Below, one piece after another: positions 14,411 through 15,498 of a DNA stretch of 15,498 bases. A program made the translations under genes and the position numbers. The notes under the pieces are model-generated. The model was not told the DNA's origin. It worked only from the letters and a program-made list of their open reading frames with translations, and searched no databases. This DNA comes from a bacterium UBP6_UBA1196 (GTDB taxonomy: Bacteria > UBP6 > UBA1177): the NCBI GenBank assembly GCA_002310035.1, contig DBYC01000043.1:27795-43292 (forward strand). Direction: 5' to 3'. Each line of letters starts with the position of its first letter. Position 1 is the stretch's first letter.

Positions 14411-15238
14411 CTATTCCTTGTTTTTCAGCAGCTTTTTTTCTTCTTTTGCCAGACGGCGTTCTACTTTCTTCACATCCTCTGACGGCGGGAGATCTTCGGG
14501 TACGATGCCGCGGTCAATAAGCATTTTGCGGATAGCTGCATTGTTTTCGACATGTTCTTCTGTGATTGCGTTTTCACCTTGCAGATCCTTTGTCTGCACA
14601 TTGACGCTTGTCATTTCGGCGGCGAAATCCTTGGCTTTTATGCTGATTGTAGGCAGAAAATCGGCGAGCGGACGTGCCTGCGGTATGCCCATGCGCTGTT
14701 TCATCATGTTCGTGCTGAGCCGGAAAAGTGCCTGATCGCCTTTTGAACGGATTATGGCGAAGGTCTGTTCGTTCACGCCGCGTTCATAAAGTATTCCAGA
14801 AAGTTTTTTCTCGGTTTCCTGCAATTTTGCACGGGCTCTGACACGCTCGACTTCCAGCAGCCGCTGTTCTATCAGTTCTGCTCTGCGGGTCTGAACCGCG
14901 AAATATGTCTGCGCAAAGGCTATCTGCGGTTTTCTCGGATCGCCGTTCTGCGCCACAAGATAACAGGCATAGCGTGTGAGCATTATGTCATCGACTTCTC
15001 TTTCCGCGCCTGAACCAAGTACGACCATCTTATTGACGTCAATAAAATGGTCTGAGACTTGCTGACCCACGTTCCGACAAGCCTCCTTGGCCTTTTCAAT
15101 CACTTTGCAGAAGTTCTGCCAAAGGCTGTATCCGAACAGTTTTTGCAGGTCTCTCGCGCTCCAGCACTCAGTTTCCTCGATTTTGCAAACTGCCTCTTCA
15201 TAGCTGTTAAAAAGATTTTCAATTTCTTCCTTTTTCAT
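14411..15238 (-). CDS. dinD: DNA damage-inducible protein D homologue
   Basis: This 275-aa protein matches E. coli DinD in length and layout. Seen: an N-terminal BRO/KilA-N-like segment (WSARDLQKLFGYSLWQNF from 26), KEAC at 51-54, DHF at 63-65, LTRYACYLVAQNGDPRKP from 87, FAQTYFAVQTRR at 108-119, a Glu/Arg/Lys-rich coiled region (about 120-150), and a C-terminal IRKMLIDRG...PEDLPPSEDV segment. E. coli DinD is SOS-induced and has been reported to act on RecA; its cell role here is inferred by homology only. The start at 15238 is chosen because AGGGG lies five bases upstream and it begins at the family N-terminus; an in-frame ATG at 15271 would add 11 residues. A TATAAT box (15297-15292) lies about 53 nt upstream, flanked by inverted repeats. 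No canonical LexA box was found. Confidence 0.9.
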   Translation of the reverse strand: MKKEEIENLFNSYEEAVCKIEETECWSARDLQKLFGYSLWQNFCKVIEKAKEACRNVGQQVSDHFIDVNKMVVLGSGAEREVDDIMLTRYACYLVAQNGDPRKPQIAFAQTYFAVQTRRAELIEQRLLEVERVRARAKLQETEKKLSGILYERGVNEQTFAIIRSKGDQALFRLSTNMMKQRMGIPQARPLADFLPTISIKAKDFAAEMTSVNVQTKDLQGENAITEEHVENNAAIRKMLIDRGIVPEDLPPSEDVKKVERRLAKEEKKLLKNKE

Positions 15239-15259
15239 TTTTACCCCTGCAAGTAATAT

Positions 15260-15311
15260 TTGTTTTAACAAAAAAGCATAAAAAACAAAATATTATATTG
15301 AAAAATTTCAA
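15260..15311. promoter_or_regulatory. dinD upstream region with -10 box and two dyads
   Basis: A perfect TATAAT on the minus strand (15297-15292) is followed upstream by the dyad TTGAAA-AA-TTTCAA (15298-15311). On the dinD side lies a second dyad, TTGTT-TT-AACAA (15260-15271). Repressor binding at either would cover the promoter, which fits a regulated gene such as dinD. No good -35 box was found, and neither dyad matches CTGT-N8-ACAG or GAAC-N4-GTTC. Confidence 0.35.
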
Positions 15312-15394
15312 AAATAAAAGTAAAAAATATTGAAAATGGTGTTTTTATTTAATGCAAACGATCTTTGAAAGCGGAATCTGACATCATTTTTATC

Positions 15395-15422
15395 TTGTCG
15401 TTTATCTATTTTTTTGTATATT
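15395..15422 (+). promoter_or_regulatory. Possible promoter for the gene starting at 15456
   Basis: TTGTCG (15395-15400), a 16-nt spacer and TATATT (15417-15422) lie 33 nt before the ATG at 15456. Four and five of six bases match the sigma70 consensus. The region is AT-rich, so chance matches are likely. Confidence 0.3.
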
Positions 15423-15455
15423 CAGCCGATTTGTGAACTTTTTATGGAGAAAAAA

Positions 15456-15498
15456 ATGGCTTTTCCCGATAATTTTTCAGCAAAAAGTGTCAATACGA
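15456..15498 (+). CDS. Start of an unidentified gene, cut by the right edge
   Basis: An ATG at 15456 preceded by GGAG at seven bases opens a frame that stays open to the window end (14 codons, beginning MAFPDNFSAK). It is divergent from dinD. Too little is visible to name it. Confidence 0.5.
   Translation, partial: MAFPDNFSAKSVNT

Overview
The window looks like chromosome of a Gram-negative, probably strictly anaerobic bacterium. The evidence is a large 2-hydroxyacyl-CoA-dehydratase-type activase (an oxygen-sensitive Fe-S ATPase family typical of anaerobic fermenters), three lipoproteins with classical lipoboxes, strong GGAGG ribosome-binding sites, and mostly GC-balanced genes with one AT-rich island. 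The taxon cannot be fixed from sequence alone. Acid-rich linkers followed by cysteine-rich modules and DUF1566 domains suggest a deltaproteobacterial/Myxococcota-like or similar uncultured gut or sediment lineage, but this is only an impression.

Layout. 1-2762 (-): 5' part (920 codons, no stop) of one multidomain activase that runs off the left edge. 2763-2933: divergent AT-rich control region with repeats. 2934-7697 (+): two tandem paralogous large lipoproteins, each with an acidic linker, cysteine modules and two DUF1566 domains. They look like a recent duplication with near-identical ends and a diverged middle. 7860-10355 (+): an Lgt-family membrane protein whose usual catalytic residues are replaced, 12 nt ahead of pgi. 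10360-11760 (-): ahcY, tail-to-tail with pgi with only 4 nt between. 11913-12548 (-): a small Gly/Asn-rich lipoprotein with a 21-nt tandem repeat. 12628-13137 (+): msrA, divergent from that lipoprotein. 13138-13317: two related hairpins. 13318-14136 (-): AT-rich membrane-anchored protein with a C-terminal PH-like region. 14411-15238 (-): dinD. 15456-15498 (+): start of a further gene.

How the genes fit together. pgi (glycolysis), ahcY (methyl cycle) and msrA (protein repair) are housekeeping genes. The most distinctive part is the surface-lipoprotein block followed by the Lgt-like gene. Whether that protein acts on these lipoproteins is open, because its active-site residues differ from true Lgt. 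No rRNA, tRNA, CRISPR array, insertion sequence or phage module was seen. No gene-free stretch exceeds 300 bases once starts are corrected.
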